From Branchinecta lynchi (lineage: Eukaryota; Arthropoda; Branchiopoda; Anostraca; Branchinectidae), in NCBI GenBank assembly GCA_023053575.1, contig JAKZAP010000016.1:5700046-5764045 (forward strand): a stretch of 64,000 bases of DNA, given 5' to 3'. The number at the start of each line of letters is the position of its first letter. The stretch's first letter is position 1. The notes below the pieces were generated by a model. It was given only the letters and a program-made list of their open reading frames with translations. It was not told where the DNA came from and ran no database searches. A program made the translations under genes and the position numbers. Of this stretch, positions 1-7,631 are shown in pieces.

Positions 1-292
1 CATCAACATAGTGAACATAGACTCGTCTCCTTTCAAAATTGTGATAGGAAGGTTTGTGTAACGTATACACATTCTCATTTTGCAACACATTTTTTATTTT
101 ATCCTTGGAAACCTTAACACCATTTTCTTTTAATTTTCTGTAAATATCATCCACACCTGAATAATTAGAATAATACGTCTTTAAAATATCTGTTTCTGCG
201 TTGAGGTTTTTTTTAAAAAGCGATTTTTCCTCGATCCGCAAATAACACAATTCCCTTTCAGCATTGGAACATTGTTTTTCTGTGACACTGCC
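1..292 (-). CDS. Polinton integrase, N-terminal part, running off the left edge
   Basis: Minus-strand frame open from about 292 to the window edge. Its downstream part reads as the N-terminal region of Polinton c-integrases: a helical segment with the motif DDIYRKLKENGVKVS, then YTLHKP, then an arginine-rich stretch (RRRVYVHYVD). In the family these precede the DDE catalytic core, which lies outside the window. The integrase joins the element ends to target DNA. No in-frame ATG is visible between the upstream stop at 293-295 and the conserved region. The frame also overlaps the zinc-ribbon ORF out of frame, so the true start may be non-AUG, spliced, or lost by a frameshift. Confidence 0.7.
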
Positions 293-348
293 TTAAACAT
301 TGATTCAGTATCAGTGCTCTTTTTACATTTCATACAATAAATCTCCAT
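181..348 (-). CDS. small zinc-ribbon protein of the Polinton (55 aa)
   Basis: Begins at an ATG in the shared TAATAAATG context. It encodes 55 residues with two CxxC pairs (C5/C8 in CMKC and C34/C37 in CVIC) about 26 residues apart, a compact four-cysteine zinc ribbon. Small ribbon proteins of this shape accompany Polintons and related viruses; their role is not established. The last 110 bases overlap the integrase frame in another register. Normal ribbons of this kind end soon after the second CxxC, so the C-terminal lysine-rich tail may be read-on caused by an indel. Confidence 0.65.
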   Translation of the reverse strand: MEIYCMKCKKSTDTESMFKAVSQKNNVPMLKGNCVICGSRKNRFLKKTSTQKQIF

Positions 349-365
349 TTATTAGAAAACAATTT
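349..365 (-). promoter_or_regulatory. Polinton start-site signature upstream of the zinc-ribbon gene
   Basis: On the minus strand the ATG at 348 is preceded by an AT-rich stretch ending CTAATAA directly against the ATG. The same TAATAAATG-like core precedes six other genes of this element. Confidence 0.4.
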
Positions 366-710
366 TTATAAACGAAAAGCTACCAACTTCATTTTGCGCT
401 TAATGTAGGAAATACAGTGAAGTCCACAGTTTAATTCATCTATATTTTGAACAGCAAGATTTTCATAAGCTATTTTTTTCTTTGAATTTTTTAGATATTT
501 AACTATTTCTTTTCCTGGAGGAATACCGAAAGAATCGAAAAATTCGACATAGGGGGATTCAGGTAGATTACAATACGCAACCCAGTGAGTTCCAGGCATT
601 CCGAGTTTATCATAATTAATGACACCGCATTCCGAATCGTTTATATGTTTGGGTAGCGTATCTAAAGAGAAAACACCTCGAAACTGTGGTATACTCCCTA
701 ATGCATCCAT
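366..710 (-). CDS. adenain-like cysteine protease (PRO)
   Basis: 114-aa member of the adenovirus-type (C5-like) cysteine protease family found in Polintons, which matures virion proteins. The catalytic set is visible in order: His42 in THWVAY, Asp59 in FFDSFG, Gln88 in the oxyanion segment LAVQN, and Cys95 in NCGLHC. The N-terminus (IPQFRGVFSLDTLP) also matches the family. The protein is shorter than adenovirus proteases and stops soon after the active cysteine, so the C-terminus may be trimmed. Start at the ATG at 710. Unlike most neighbours it lacks the TAATAAATG context, but the upstream stop leaves no longer frame. Confidence 0.85.
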   Translation of the reverse strand: MDALGSIPQFRGVFSLDTLPKHINDSECGVINYDKLGMPGTHWVAYCNLPESPYVEFFDSFGIPPGKEIVKYLKNSKKKIAYENLAVQNIDELNCGLHCISYIKRKMKLVAFRL

Positions 711-733
711 AATATCAAAATTGGTTAGAGGTC

Positions 734-1303
734 CTACTTTACTTTTGCTTCTTTTTTGATGTCCCCGTTTTTTGACTTCCTAGGTCTTCCACGTACCCCA
801 TGACCGACAACTCTTTGTGTTCCAGGAAGTGTTAGCGCTCCACCTGTGTTGACATCATCGGTTTTTTCCTTCTTAGGTCTACCACGTACACCATTACCGG
901 TAACTTTTTGTGTTCCAGGAAGTTTTAGCGCACCACCTGTGTTGGTCATTTTATCCATAATTTTCTTACCAGCGAATGTACCCAAAGCAGCAGCACCACT
1001 TGTTAAAGCTGCCTTACCAAGGGTAATTGCTAGCGGTATTAAAAATGGAAGTAATCCACCTTTTTGAATCGCTTCTCTCATCTGCTTGTATGATACATCA
1101 ATATCACAACCCTTATTATTCATTTTACAGGTTTCAATTTTATCAATTTGTCGTTTACTTAAAAGTAACTTAACTGGTTCTCGTTCATTTTGTCTACTAT
1201 GACTAACACGTATCTGACATTTTTGTTTAGCATCAAAGCATTTCTTCAGCTTTCCTTTCTGAAGCTTTGACAAATAAACTGTATACTCCATTGTTTCAAC
1301 CAT
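734..1303 (-). CDS. Polinton virion-core/membrane-active protein with twin AT-hooks (pX/pVI-like)
   Basis: 189 aa. Residues 1-80 are basic and resemble the N-terminal region of a conserved Polinton structural protein (LLLSKRQIDKI, then KQMREAIQKGG). Residues 82-112 form a glycine/alanine-rich hydrophobic stretch beginning GGLLPFLIPL, as in adenoviral pX/pVI-type membrane-active peptides. The C-terminal third is an internal tandem duplication: residues 121-150 and 152-181 each read NTGGAL.LPGTQ.V.G.GVRGRP followed by lysines. Each copy holds an RGRP AT-hook core (140-143 and 171-174), which suggests minor-groove DNA binding. A genome-condensing, membrane-active core protein is inferred. Start at the ATG in CCCTAATAAATG. 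Confidence 0.65.
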   Translation of the reverse strand: MVETMEYTVYLSKLQKGKLKKCFDAKQKCQIRVSHSRQNEREPVKLLLSKRQIDKIETCKMNNKGCDIDVSYKQMREAIQKGGLLPFLIPLAITLGKAALTSGAAALGTFAGKKIMDKMTNTGGALKLPGTQKVTGNGVRGRPKKEKTDDVNTGGALTLPGTQRVVGHGVRGRPRKSKNGDIKKEAKVK

Positions 1304-1330
1304 TTATTAGGGAATAAATTTATCTTATAA
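1304..1330 (-). promoter_or_regulatory. start-site signature upstream of the core-like protein gene
   Basis: Minus-strand sequence reads an A/T-rich box, then TTCCCTAATAA abutting the ATG at 1303. It is the same arrangement as at the other Polinton genes. Confidence 0.4.
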
Positions 1331-1333
1331 AAT

Positions 1334-1540
1334 TTATTTACCAGCCATCATTTTTTCTATTCTGGTAACGAATGGTTTGTCAACAGGTTTTAGCTCTAGC
1401 TCTAGAAGCCTTTTTAAAATATTTACTACTGCTCTTTCAATATTATCGATACGAGTTTTTTGACCAGCAATCTTTCCTTCAATTATACCGTTATGGGTGT
1501 GTTGCCCAAGAAGCTTTTTGTCATAGTCTAAAAGATTCAT
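1334..1540 (-). CDS. 68-aa Polinton protein of unknown function
   Basis: Small ORF packed between the AT-hook protein (30 bases away) and the fibre-like protein (11 bases away). It is helical in appearance with heptad-like hydrophobic spacing (IDNIERAVVNILKRLLELEL), so it may form a short coiled coil. I do not recognise a family. Its tight fit in the operon-like block and its near-complete filling of the gap argue that it is real. Confidence 0.5.
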   Translation of the reverse strand: MNLLDYDKKLLGQHTHNGIIEGKIAGQKTRIDNIERAVVNILKRLLELELKPVDKPFVTRIEKMMAGK

Positions 1541-1551
1541 AGTTAACGTTG

Positions 1552-1947
1552 CTAAATTAACAGCATCATTTTTGTTTCTAGGTTTTGAACATTTGTTATC
1601 AACTTGTTTTCAGCGTTAATCTCTTTATCATTAACTCGAACTATTTCTTTTACAAATAACCCTTTATCTTTAATCCTTACCAATAAATTATCAGGAGAAT
1701 CATGTACCGCAGTTAATCTGTTGATATCTTCGCTAAAGTATTGGTTGGCTTGCACTTGTCCTGCAGTCATTTGTTCTTTAAATTGATTCATAATCACAGT
1801 CATAGATCTTAAGCTAATAGCATCCTTGTCTGCCTTGGCATCACCTAAATTTATAATTCGTCTATCATGTAGGTTAATGTTACCATTTTCGTCAGTAACT
1901 TTCGATTCGTTACTAACCTTTTTTCCAACACTACCAAATTTATTCAT
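1552..1947 (-). CDS. fibre-like structural protein (131 aa)
   Basis: Near residues 27-50 it carries the pattern DRRIINLGDAKADKDAISLR. This resembles the I.NL..P....DA.......V repeat found at the shaft of phage and virus tail fibres and in putative Polinton fibre proteins. The rest is polar and contains a possible trimeric coiled-coil segment. A receptor-fibre or spike role is inferred from that motif only. Start ATG at 1947 in the context TATAATAAATG; the next gene (packaging ATPase) ends 17 bases upstream. Confidence 0.5.
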   Translation of the reverse strand: MNKFGSVGKKVSNESKVTDENGNINLHDRRIINLGDAKADKDAISLRSMTVIMNQFKEQMTAGQVQANQYFSEDINRLTAVHDSPDNLLVRIKDKGLFVKEIVRVNDKEINAENKLITNVQNLETKMMLLI

Positions 1948-1963
1948 TTATTATAGAAATAAA
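1948..1963 (-). promoter_or_regulatory. start-site signature upstream of the fibre-like gene
   Basis: The 16 bases between this gene and the ATPase stop read ATTTATTTCTATAATAA on the minus strand, abutting the ATG. The shared core occupies the whole intergenic gap. Confidence 0.4.
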
Positions 1964-2641
1964 TTATCCGGTAAATTTTTCAAAGTTTTTCCTGTACTTA
2001 AGGGTTTTATCTTTTATTTTTAAATCTATGAAGAAAAAACCGTAGCCCTTGGTTGCAGTCTCGAATTGTTTGAGAAATTTTTCATCGTCTATACTGGATA
2101 CATGGCTTTGTCTTATTAATTTTACTTCTTTTGGATTAGAACACTGAAAGAATGCAAAATAATTGCACTGGAGCCTTACCACCTTTGGCGTTTTATGATA
2201 GCTTTGAGACAAGTAAATAATTGAGGCATTTTTCTTTCTTCCTCTTATGAATAAATCTTCTATTTTCTTCTGGTCTTTTTCAGTGACAAAATCGTCAAAG
2301 ATAATCAAGTTTTGGTATTCAGGGTCTAAGTCGTCAACATCGACAATATCATCAAGATTGTTACTTACTGTTAAGACTTTCGATTTGCATTGTGACTCCA
2401 AAGTGGTTAAATTGGTTAGAAGGTCTTGATATTTATCTTCTTCAAGATCTTTTGCATACAAGTATATTCGGTTGAAACAAAGATATTCATAAATTAAATT
2501 CAAAAGAAGGTTAGTTTTCCCTGTTCCAGAACTACCACAAATTAAGAGTCTAAATGGCCACTGAGGTGCAAGGTCGTGTTTGTTCTTATAGTTATTCTTT
2601 TCACTAAAATCATAGACTTTGATTGGAGCCTTTTCATTCAT
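1964..2641 (-). CDS. genome-packaging ATPase (FtsK/HerA, A32-like)
   Basis: 225-aa P-loop ATPase. Walker A is GSSGTGKT at residues 36-43 after a hydrophobic strand (RLLIC). Walker B is NLIIFDDF at 111-118. The segment RGRKKNASIIYLSQSY (133-148) matches the arginine/sensor region of A32-type packaging ATPases. Size and motif spacing fit Polinton ATPases, which are thought to load element DNA into capsids. Start chosen at the ATG at 2641 in the CCTAAATAAATG context. Its upstream flank is the 21-bp repeat array separating it from polB. Confidence 0.85.
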   Translation of the reverse strand: MNEKAPIKVYDFSEKNNYKNKHDLAPQWPFRLLICGSSGTGKTNLLLNLIYEYLCFNRIYLYAKDLEEDKYQDLLTNLTTLESQCKSKVLTVSNNLDDIVDVDDLDPEYQNLIIFDDFVTEKDQKKIEDLFIRGRKKNASIIYLSQSYHKTPKVVRLQCNYFAFFQCSNPKEVKLIRQSHVSSIDDEKFLKQFETATKGYGFFFIDLKIKDKTLKYRKNFEKFTG

Positions 2642-2665
2642 TTATTTAGGAAGAATTTTTCATTA
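2642..2665 (-). promoter_or_regulatory. start-site signature upstream of the ATPase
   Basis: Minus strand reads AT-rich sequence, then TTCCTAAATAA against the ATG. It is a one-base variant of the common core and lies between the ATG and the 21-bp repeat array. Confidence 0.35.
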
Positions 2666-2686
2666 TAAGATTTACTTGAGTATTTT

Positions 2687-2915
2687 AAGTATATACTTGA
2701 TTTTTTTAAGTAGGTACTTGAATTTTTTAAGTAGGTACTTGAATTTTTTAAGTAGGTACTTGATTTTTTTAAGTAGGTACTTGAATTTTTTAAGTAGGTA
2801 CTTGATTTTTTTAAGTAGGTACTTGAATTTTTTAAGTAGGTACTTGATCTTTTTAAGTAGGTACTTGGATTTTTTAAGTAGGTACTTGAAGTTTTTAAGT
2901 AGGTACTTGAATTTA
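2687..2915. repeat. 21-bp tandem array of an imperfect palindrome
   Basis: Eleven units starting at 2687 and every 21 bases to 2897. The core AAGTAGGTACTTG is nearly self-complementary (AAGTA and TACTT around a GG centre). The first unit has TATA at the centre instead. Spacers are A/T-rich (aatttttt or attttttt). The array lies exactly between the polB stop and the ATPase start, and the last unit overlaps the polB stop region. Its 21-base period keeps an antisense frame open, but this is a by-product of the repeat. Confidence 0.95.
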
Positions 2916-4472
2916 ATGTTTATAACCTAAAGGCAAAGTTGTAAATTTATCGCTTGATACTATCCTTTTATCATCCTTAGGATCCAACGCTTTTTTATTC
3001 TGCTCTTCTAGAAACATATTGTGCTTGTATGATCTTAAGTTATACTGGGTCACAGAAAGGTTTTCAGTTTTACCAAACAGTACATCCTTATAGTTTTGAA
3101 TCGTAATTTTATCTTTAACTATATTGGTTTTTGTTCCTTTCAGTTTTTTGCTAGCTTTTGAAGGGTCTTGGTTGTCCTTTAAATAAGCATATACTTTTGA
3201 TCGTAATCCAACAAACTCTGTCATAACCTGTCCACCTAATTCATCTTTCATCATTCCTATCACTTTCTTATTTACACTAGGAAATCCATATGGATTATCT
3301 TTCGCATAATCAGATGTATCGAACCTCTCATTCAAATCCTGTTTGATATCTTGATAAAAATCTTCAGTTCTAATATCATATATGAAAGAATCAGTGTCCA
3401 TATAACACAAATCTATTTTATCTCCATATTTAGGCTTCATATAATCATAATGGAATTCATACATCAATAACTTGGATAGTTCCAATACAGCAAAGCCGAT
3501 ATACATTGGTTTGTCTAGTTTTATCTTTTCCTTCGACATTCTTGCCACTGAAAAGTTTTCACTGAATATTATTTCAGATTTAAAGTTGGGTTTCTTTATT
3601 ATTTTTTCTCTTGTTGCATCATCCGTTATTATTTCCATATCCGCTCGCTTCCTTACGTTTTCCATAGTTTTTCCAAAGCAAGCATTATTCATAAGCTTAA
3701 AGAAATCCTTTTCAAAATCATTTGTACCTTTAGTTCTAAGTGCTGTGTTGTGGTCTATATATCCTTTTAAGTAAGCACTTTCAGTGAATCCTAGTATTCT
3801 GTGTACTCTTTTCAATATCAAACCTTTTTGTAAATAGAATTCTAGATTCCTGTGGTGAACTACATAGTTGGTTTTATCTAGTACTGTGGTACATAGCTTA
3901 CCGTTAAAGTGTTCGGGTGCTAATGGTAAATCCTTGTGTAATTCGTGTAGTTCTTTTGGATATTCTAAATCTACCTCATATATAGCACCCACATCTTGTC
4001 TCACCGACTTAATCGTAATCACCGAATTGATATGACTTTTCAGATGGTTGTAATACTCCATTGATTCGTATTCATTCCTTTCTTTCAAATCATCCGGTAT
4101 GGAAATGAATTGGAAATCATTCGCTGGTAAATTCTGCGACATCGCCCACCCATATAAATTATTAGCGTCTAAATACATTAAATAATTAGATGGTTTATGC
4201 TTATTATAATCACTTGTATATTTATTATTTGCTTTTGCGTATCTTTTTATACATTGGGATACACCACCTCTTATCCCCTTTTCAATGAATGTATACATGT
4301 CTTCCTTCGAGAATAGTGGTAGTTCTACTTTTGAATGCTTTAAGAAAGAATCCCATGTCAACTCAGGAGCTGAGAAGTAATGAAGTGGATCCAGATCATA
4401 ATTATGTATACACACATTTCTGAAATTCTCCACAACATCTGATAGAATTAACACATCACTTTTTAGGTACAA
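2913..4472 (-). CDS. Polinton DNA polymerase B, C-terminal (palm) part
   Basis: 519 residues carrying the polymerase core of a protein-primed type family-B polymerase. Motif A is at about 102-109 (DANNLYGW), motif B at 259-273 (KLMNNACFGKTMENV), and motif C at 357-362 (YMDTDS, with both catalytic aspartates). The reading frame continues from the N-terminal part in a different register; the switch falls near 4,554-4,560, in a short A-run of the coding strand just after the FYSRLTGK segment. The apparent first codon at 4472 is not a real start. The core residues are intact, so either a recent inactivating indel or an assembly error explains the break. Confidence 0.85.
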   Translation of the reverse strand: MYLKSDVLILSDVVENFRNVCIHNYDLDPLHYFSAPELTWDSFLKHSKVELPLFSKEDMYTFIEKGIRGGVSQCIKRYAKANNKYTSDYNKHKPSNYLMYLDANNLYGWAMSQNLPANDFQFISIPDDLKERNEYESMEYYNHLKSHINSVITIKSVRQDVGAIYEVDLEYPKELHELHKDLPLAPEHFNGKLCTTVLDKTNYVVHHRNLEFYLQKGLILKRVHRILGFTESAYLKGYIDHNTALRTKGTNDFEKDFFKLMNNACFGKTMENVRKRADMEIITDDATREKIIKKPNFKSEIIFSENFSVARMSKEKIKLDKPMYIGFAVLELSKLLMYEFHYDYMKPKYGDKIDLCYMDTDSFIYDIRTEDFYQDIKQDLNERFDTSDYAKDNPYGFPSVNKKVIGMMKDELGGQVMTEFVGLRSKVYAYLKDNQDPSKASKKLKGTKTNIVKDKITIQNYKDVLFGKTENLSVTQYNLRSYKHNMFLEEQNKKALDPKDDKRIVSSDKFTTLPLGYKH

Positions 4473-6142
4473 CTTGGTATAATCAAGTAATGTTTTACAG
4501 TTAAATTGTTTCCATATAGATACCGCTCTTTTATAATCACTTTTGTCAATACCTTTCCTGTCAACCTAGAATAAAAGCTTTCTATGGATGGTAAGTTTGT
4601 ACAATTCATTTTATCGAAACTGTCTACGAATTCATACGGATATACCCCTTTTTTAATTATTTCTTTGAATTCTTCATCGTTATTGAAACTATTCGATGTG
4701 TACTTGAAATTCTCTCTTAGATGATTACAGGGTACTTTGCAATCACATTTCGCTAAATTTGCTGATAGTTTGTCTAAAGATGAAGCCATAAATCTAATTG
4801 AATCTATAAACCGCATCTCATATTTTATTTCCGTATCCGCTTTTGTAATACTTATTGATTTCGAGAATGATATGAAATTTTCTGCACTTTCAAAAATTCC
4901 GTTATCAGGTATCAATTCTCTAACAAATAAATGAGAGTCATATTTAGATAAATTATGCATTACTACCGGGATATGCCTAGGAATCCTGTATTTCATATTA
5001 CATTCAGCATGAGCAAATCCCCTATCTTCTCCTGTCATGTGGTCGTGATCAAAGTGAGGATTTTCAGTAATTTCAGTTGTACAGATGTGACAAGTCTTAT
5101 TCATTAGATTTTTCCATTTTTCGGTAATTTCTGCATTGGTATAAGTATGGTTTCTTTGTCTGCTTTCATATTTGTTTGCAATTCCTGTGGATACTTTTGT
5201 AACGGTTTTAACAAAATGTTTTGCAGCGTCTTCACCGAAATAGTCATAGTATTTGTTCTGGTTTGTATCAAAGGAACAGCATACCTGAAATCCGTAAGAA
5301 AATGGTTTCTCTTTGGCCACTTTTATTGTTTTCTTCCCGTTTACCTGATTGTATTCTTCGTTATAAGACTCAAAGTCTGCTATTATGCAATAAGGTACTT
5401 TCATTTGTTTTGCAATATTTTTATATTGTATACTTGAACCTTCAGGAGGCATTATTATATCAGGATCTTCGCAATTATTTTTACTTTCATGTTTTTCAAA
5501 GCATTCTTCCTTCTTAAAATGCCTTCCGCAATAAGTGCAGAGGTATGTCTTTGTTTTCTTTTTAGATATTTGAGGACCAACTAATCTGCTCAGATCCTTT
5601 ACCAGTACATAATGATTATCGAAATACAATAAATTAATAACATGTTTAGCTGTTTTGCCATTGATTGTACTTTTTAGTATATGACTTCTGATTATTTTCT
5701 CTTTATCAATTTGAAATAAACAAATTTTAATGTTGTATCTATTTTCAAATTTGTGTATATCTTTAGTATCCATTGGGAAGTTGGTAACCCCTTCGAAATC
5801 AAATTCGTTCTCATATTGTTTATATTTCGAAATTCTTTCCGGATGATCCTTAGCTGGATGTAGATTTGCTAAGATAGACCAAAGGAAACATTTCTGGTCG
5901 TTATTTTCAATATTCAAGCAAGCTCTTTTATTTCTTACGAAATCTGGCAGTATTTTAAACGTTCCTCCCTTGTAAGATTCTATTCGTGTCATCCTATAAT
6001 CAATTCCTTCATACCGACTAAATTGTAGCCCAGATCGAGGGGTATTACTTAAAGAACTAAGTCTCTTGTTATTATCATTCAAATGATTATGAGCAAGAAT
6101 GCTATTTTTATTTAAAATCCAAGAAGTACTGTTGTAATACAC
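4463..6142 (-). CDS. Polinton DNA polymerase B, N-terminal and exonuclease part
   Basis: About 560 residues. A C2H2-type finger lies at about 200-224 (CTYC...H...C). Exonuclease motif I is at 254-260 (IADFESY, Asp256 and Glu258). A cysteine/histidine cluster at 351-382 (CHIC, then HFDHDHMTGEDRG, then HAEC) resembles an HNH/EndoVII-like zinc site seen in polymerases of this group. Exonuclease motif II is at 396-405 (HNLSKYDSHL). The frame has no ATG at its beginning; it starts at a GTG just inside the stop of the upstream SAP gene and stays open upstream in another register. The true product therefore probably began in, or was fused to, the SAP ORF. Confidence 0.85.
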   Translation of the reverse strand: MYYNSTSWILNKNSILAHNHLNDNNKRLSSLSNTPRSGLQFSRYEGIDYRMTRIESYKGGTFKILPDFVRNKRACLNIENNDQKCFLWSILANLHPAKDHPERISKYKQYENEFDFEGVTNFPMDTKDIHKFENRYNIKICLFQIDKEKIIRSHILKSTINGKTAKHVINLLYFDNHYVLVKDLSRLVGPQISKKKTKTYLCTYCGRHFKKEECFEKHESKNNCEDPDIIMPPEGSSIQYKNIAKQMKVPYCIIADFESYNEEYNQVNGKKTIKVAKEKPFSYGFQVCCSFDTNQNKYYDYFGEDAAKHFVKTVTKVSTGIANKYESRQRNHTYTNAEITEKWKNLMNKTCHICTTEITENPHFDHDHMTGEDRGFAHAECNMKYRIPRHIPVVMHNLSKYDSHLFVRELIPDNGIFESAENFISFSKSISITKADTEIKYEMRFIDSIRFMASSLDKLSANLAKCDCKVPCNHLRENFKYTSNSFNNDEEFKEIIKKGVYPYEFVDSFDKMNCTNLPSIESFYSRLTGKVLTKVIIKERYLYGNNLTVKHYLIIPSCT

Positions 6143-6144
6143 TA

Positions 6145-6987
6145 CTACTTCTTCATCATTCTCCTGTCGATAGAATGTAAACGAGTTACGAACTGAACTC
6201 TATATTGATAAAGTTCATTCATCCGCCGCTGTAAATCGGCGAAAGTAAAAGCAATAAGAGTTTGTTCATCTCTTCCATTGCTTTCAATAGAAACGTTGAT
6301 GGTATAAAGGTTTTCATTTTCCCTAGAAATAGTAGGTTGTTGTTCTTCTTCAGTTCTAAATAAATGATCAGGAATTAATTTTACTTCTTTGATTTTTTTC
6401 TTATTTATGAAGAGAGTTGATAAACCAATTGGTTTCTGTCTACTGTTATCACGTCTTTCTGTTTGATCTCTTATGATATCTCTATTTTTGTGTACGGAAT
6501 CTTTATGTTTGGTAATAATATTATTATAGTATTCTTCAACCTTTTGTATGACTTCTTCTCGGTTTCCGCGAGTTGATAGGTTCTTGTTTTTCAGAAATTT
6601 CTTTAATTCACTTGTCTCTTTTTCTTTGTTATCATTGTATTCTTGTTTTAGTTTTGTAATGGTGATATTATTTTCTTTTATCTCATCTTCCAGAATGGTT
6701 CGTAATCTCGGTTCTGGTTTGTAGTCGGATGGTCTGTTCTTATTATGAGTTCTTTCGTTTCTGCGTTCAATTTTAATTTTATCTTCAGCTATCAAAATAT
6801 ACTTGTTAAGATGGTTTATTATATTATTTGTTATTTCATGTTTCTTAGCTCCATTTGTTTTGATTTTATTAATTTTCGCATAAGTCCGCAGTTCATTATA
6901 TGTGTATAGCGATAATCTTTGTATAACCGCTTTGTTGTTTGATATAACCTTTTTACAAAGCTGAATAACCTCTGCAGTATTCATCAT
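6145..6987 (-). CDS. SAP-domain protein upstream of polB (possibly its original N-terminus)
   Basis: 280 aa, lysine/asparagine-rich. Two SAP-like helix-extended-loop-helix segments are visible: residues 25-60 (LSLYTYNELRTYAKINKIKT) and 124-155 (ELKKFLKNKNLSTRGNREEV). SAP domains bind AT-rich DNA. The last 60 residues (LYTINVSIE, then AFTFADLQRRMNELYQYRVQF) look like the N-terminal region of Polinton polymerases rather than a SAP protein. The stop lies 3 bases from the polB frame. I infer that SAP and polymerase were one polypeptide or a very tightly coupled pair. Start ATG in the context CTATTAAATG. Confidence 0.6.
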   Translation of the reverse strand: MMNTAEVIQLCKKVISNNKAVIQRLSLYTYNELRTYAKINKIKTNGAKKHEITNNIINHLNKYILIAEDKIKIERRNERTHNKNRPSDYKPEPRLRTILEDEIKENNITITKLKQEYNDNKEKETSELKKFLKNKNLSTRGNREEVIQKVEEYYNNIITKHKDSVHKNRDIIRDQTERRDNSRQKPIGLSTLFINKKKIKEVKLIPDHLFRTEEEQQPTISRENENLYTINVSIESNGRDEQTLIAFTFADLQRRMNELYQYRVQFVTRLHSIDRRMMKK

Positions 6988-7211
6988 TTAATAGGGGAAC
7001 ATTTTTATTAATAAATTTCTCCCGTCTGAGTTTTGTCAGCCGTAAAGAAAAGCACTGGTTTCAGTATGCGTTTCACAGAGCAAGCGCTGTCTATATTCTC
7101 TCCAATCAGTCAAGAAAGATTCCGTACAGTTTAGCAGGTGGCGGATGTGTTCCGAATCGCGAACCTTTCATTCAATCAAATAATTTCTGAAACAATTTTA
7201 TTACATAATAA
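6988..7211. promoter_or_regulatory. divergent intergenic region between SAP/polB and the plus-strand genes
   Basis: 224-base non-coding gap from which transcription diverges. Both ends carry the shared start signature: CTATTAAATG reading left into the SAP gene and CATAATAAATG reading right into the membrane-protein gene. Each is preceded by an A/T box (TTATTAATAAAAAT and AATTTTATTA). The middle is GC-richer and shows no ORF or repeat. Confidence 0.4.
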
Positions 7212-7631
7212 ATGGAAGAATTAGAAAAGAAAATGTATGTTTACCGTCGCAGTTACAAGTACTACAATCGTATAAGTAATAGCTTACTTGTATCCAAATT
7301 CCTCTTTTCGGCAGCAGGAATGTCTGCGTTTCTAGTGCTACCGCTAGCTTCTTTAAGTTTGGGTGCTGTTATCATCGAAATAATTGAAAAGCAATTAAGC
7401 ATTGCTGATAGAAAAGCAGAATTTAGGACTATTTATGATTTTTATACTGAGTTGTTGTCAATGCTAAAATGCGGACAGTTAACAATTGAGGAGGTAATTC
7501 AGAGAGAAACAGAGATGCGTAAAACCTTTCGATTTTTTCCTCGCGAAAAATACATGAAACAAGTCCGTCTGAATGGCTATAAATATTGTAATAAATCTAT
7601 AAAAAGTCAAGAGAAAATACCAAACATATAG
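7212..7631 (+). CDS. small Polinton membrane protein (139 aa)
   Basis: N-terminal basic, tyrosine-rich segment, then a hydrophobic region at residues 24-58 (SLLVSKFLFSAAGMSAF and onwards) long enough for one or two membrane passes. A charged C-terminal domain contains a TIEEVIQRE helix. No family recognised with certainty. Short two-pass proteins of this kind recur in Polintons next to polB. Start at the ATG at 7212 in the TAATAAATG context. A virion-membrane or host-membrane role is only inferred. Confidence 0.55.
   Translation: MEELEKKMYVYRRSYKYYNRISNSLLVSKFLFSAAGMSAFLVLPLASLSLGAVIIEIIEKQLSIADRKAEFRTIYDFYTELLSMLKCGQLTIEEVIQRETEMRKTFRFFPREKYMKQVRLNGYKYCNKSIKSQEKIPNI

Noticed and set aside
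2687..2915. Array resembling a CRISPR
   Set aside because: The spacers are nearly constant A/T strings and the context is a eukaryotic transposon, so it is a plain tandem repeat.
2619..2930. 103-codon plus-strand frame with LSRYLNF repeats
   Set aside because: It is the 21-bp palindromic array read in frame; the 7-residue repeat is a by-product of the 21-base period.
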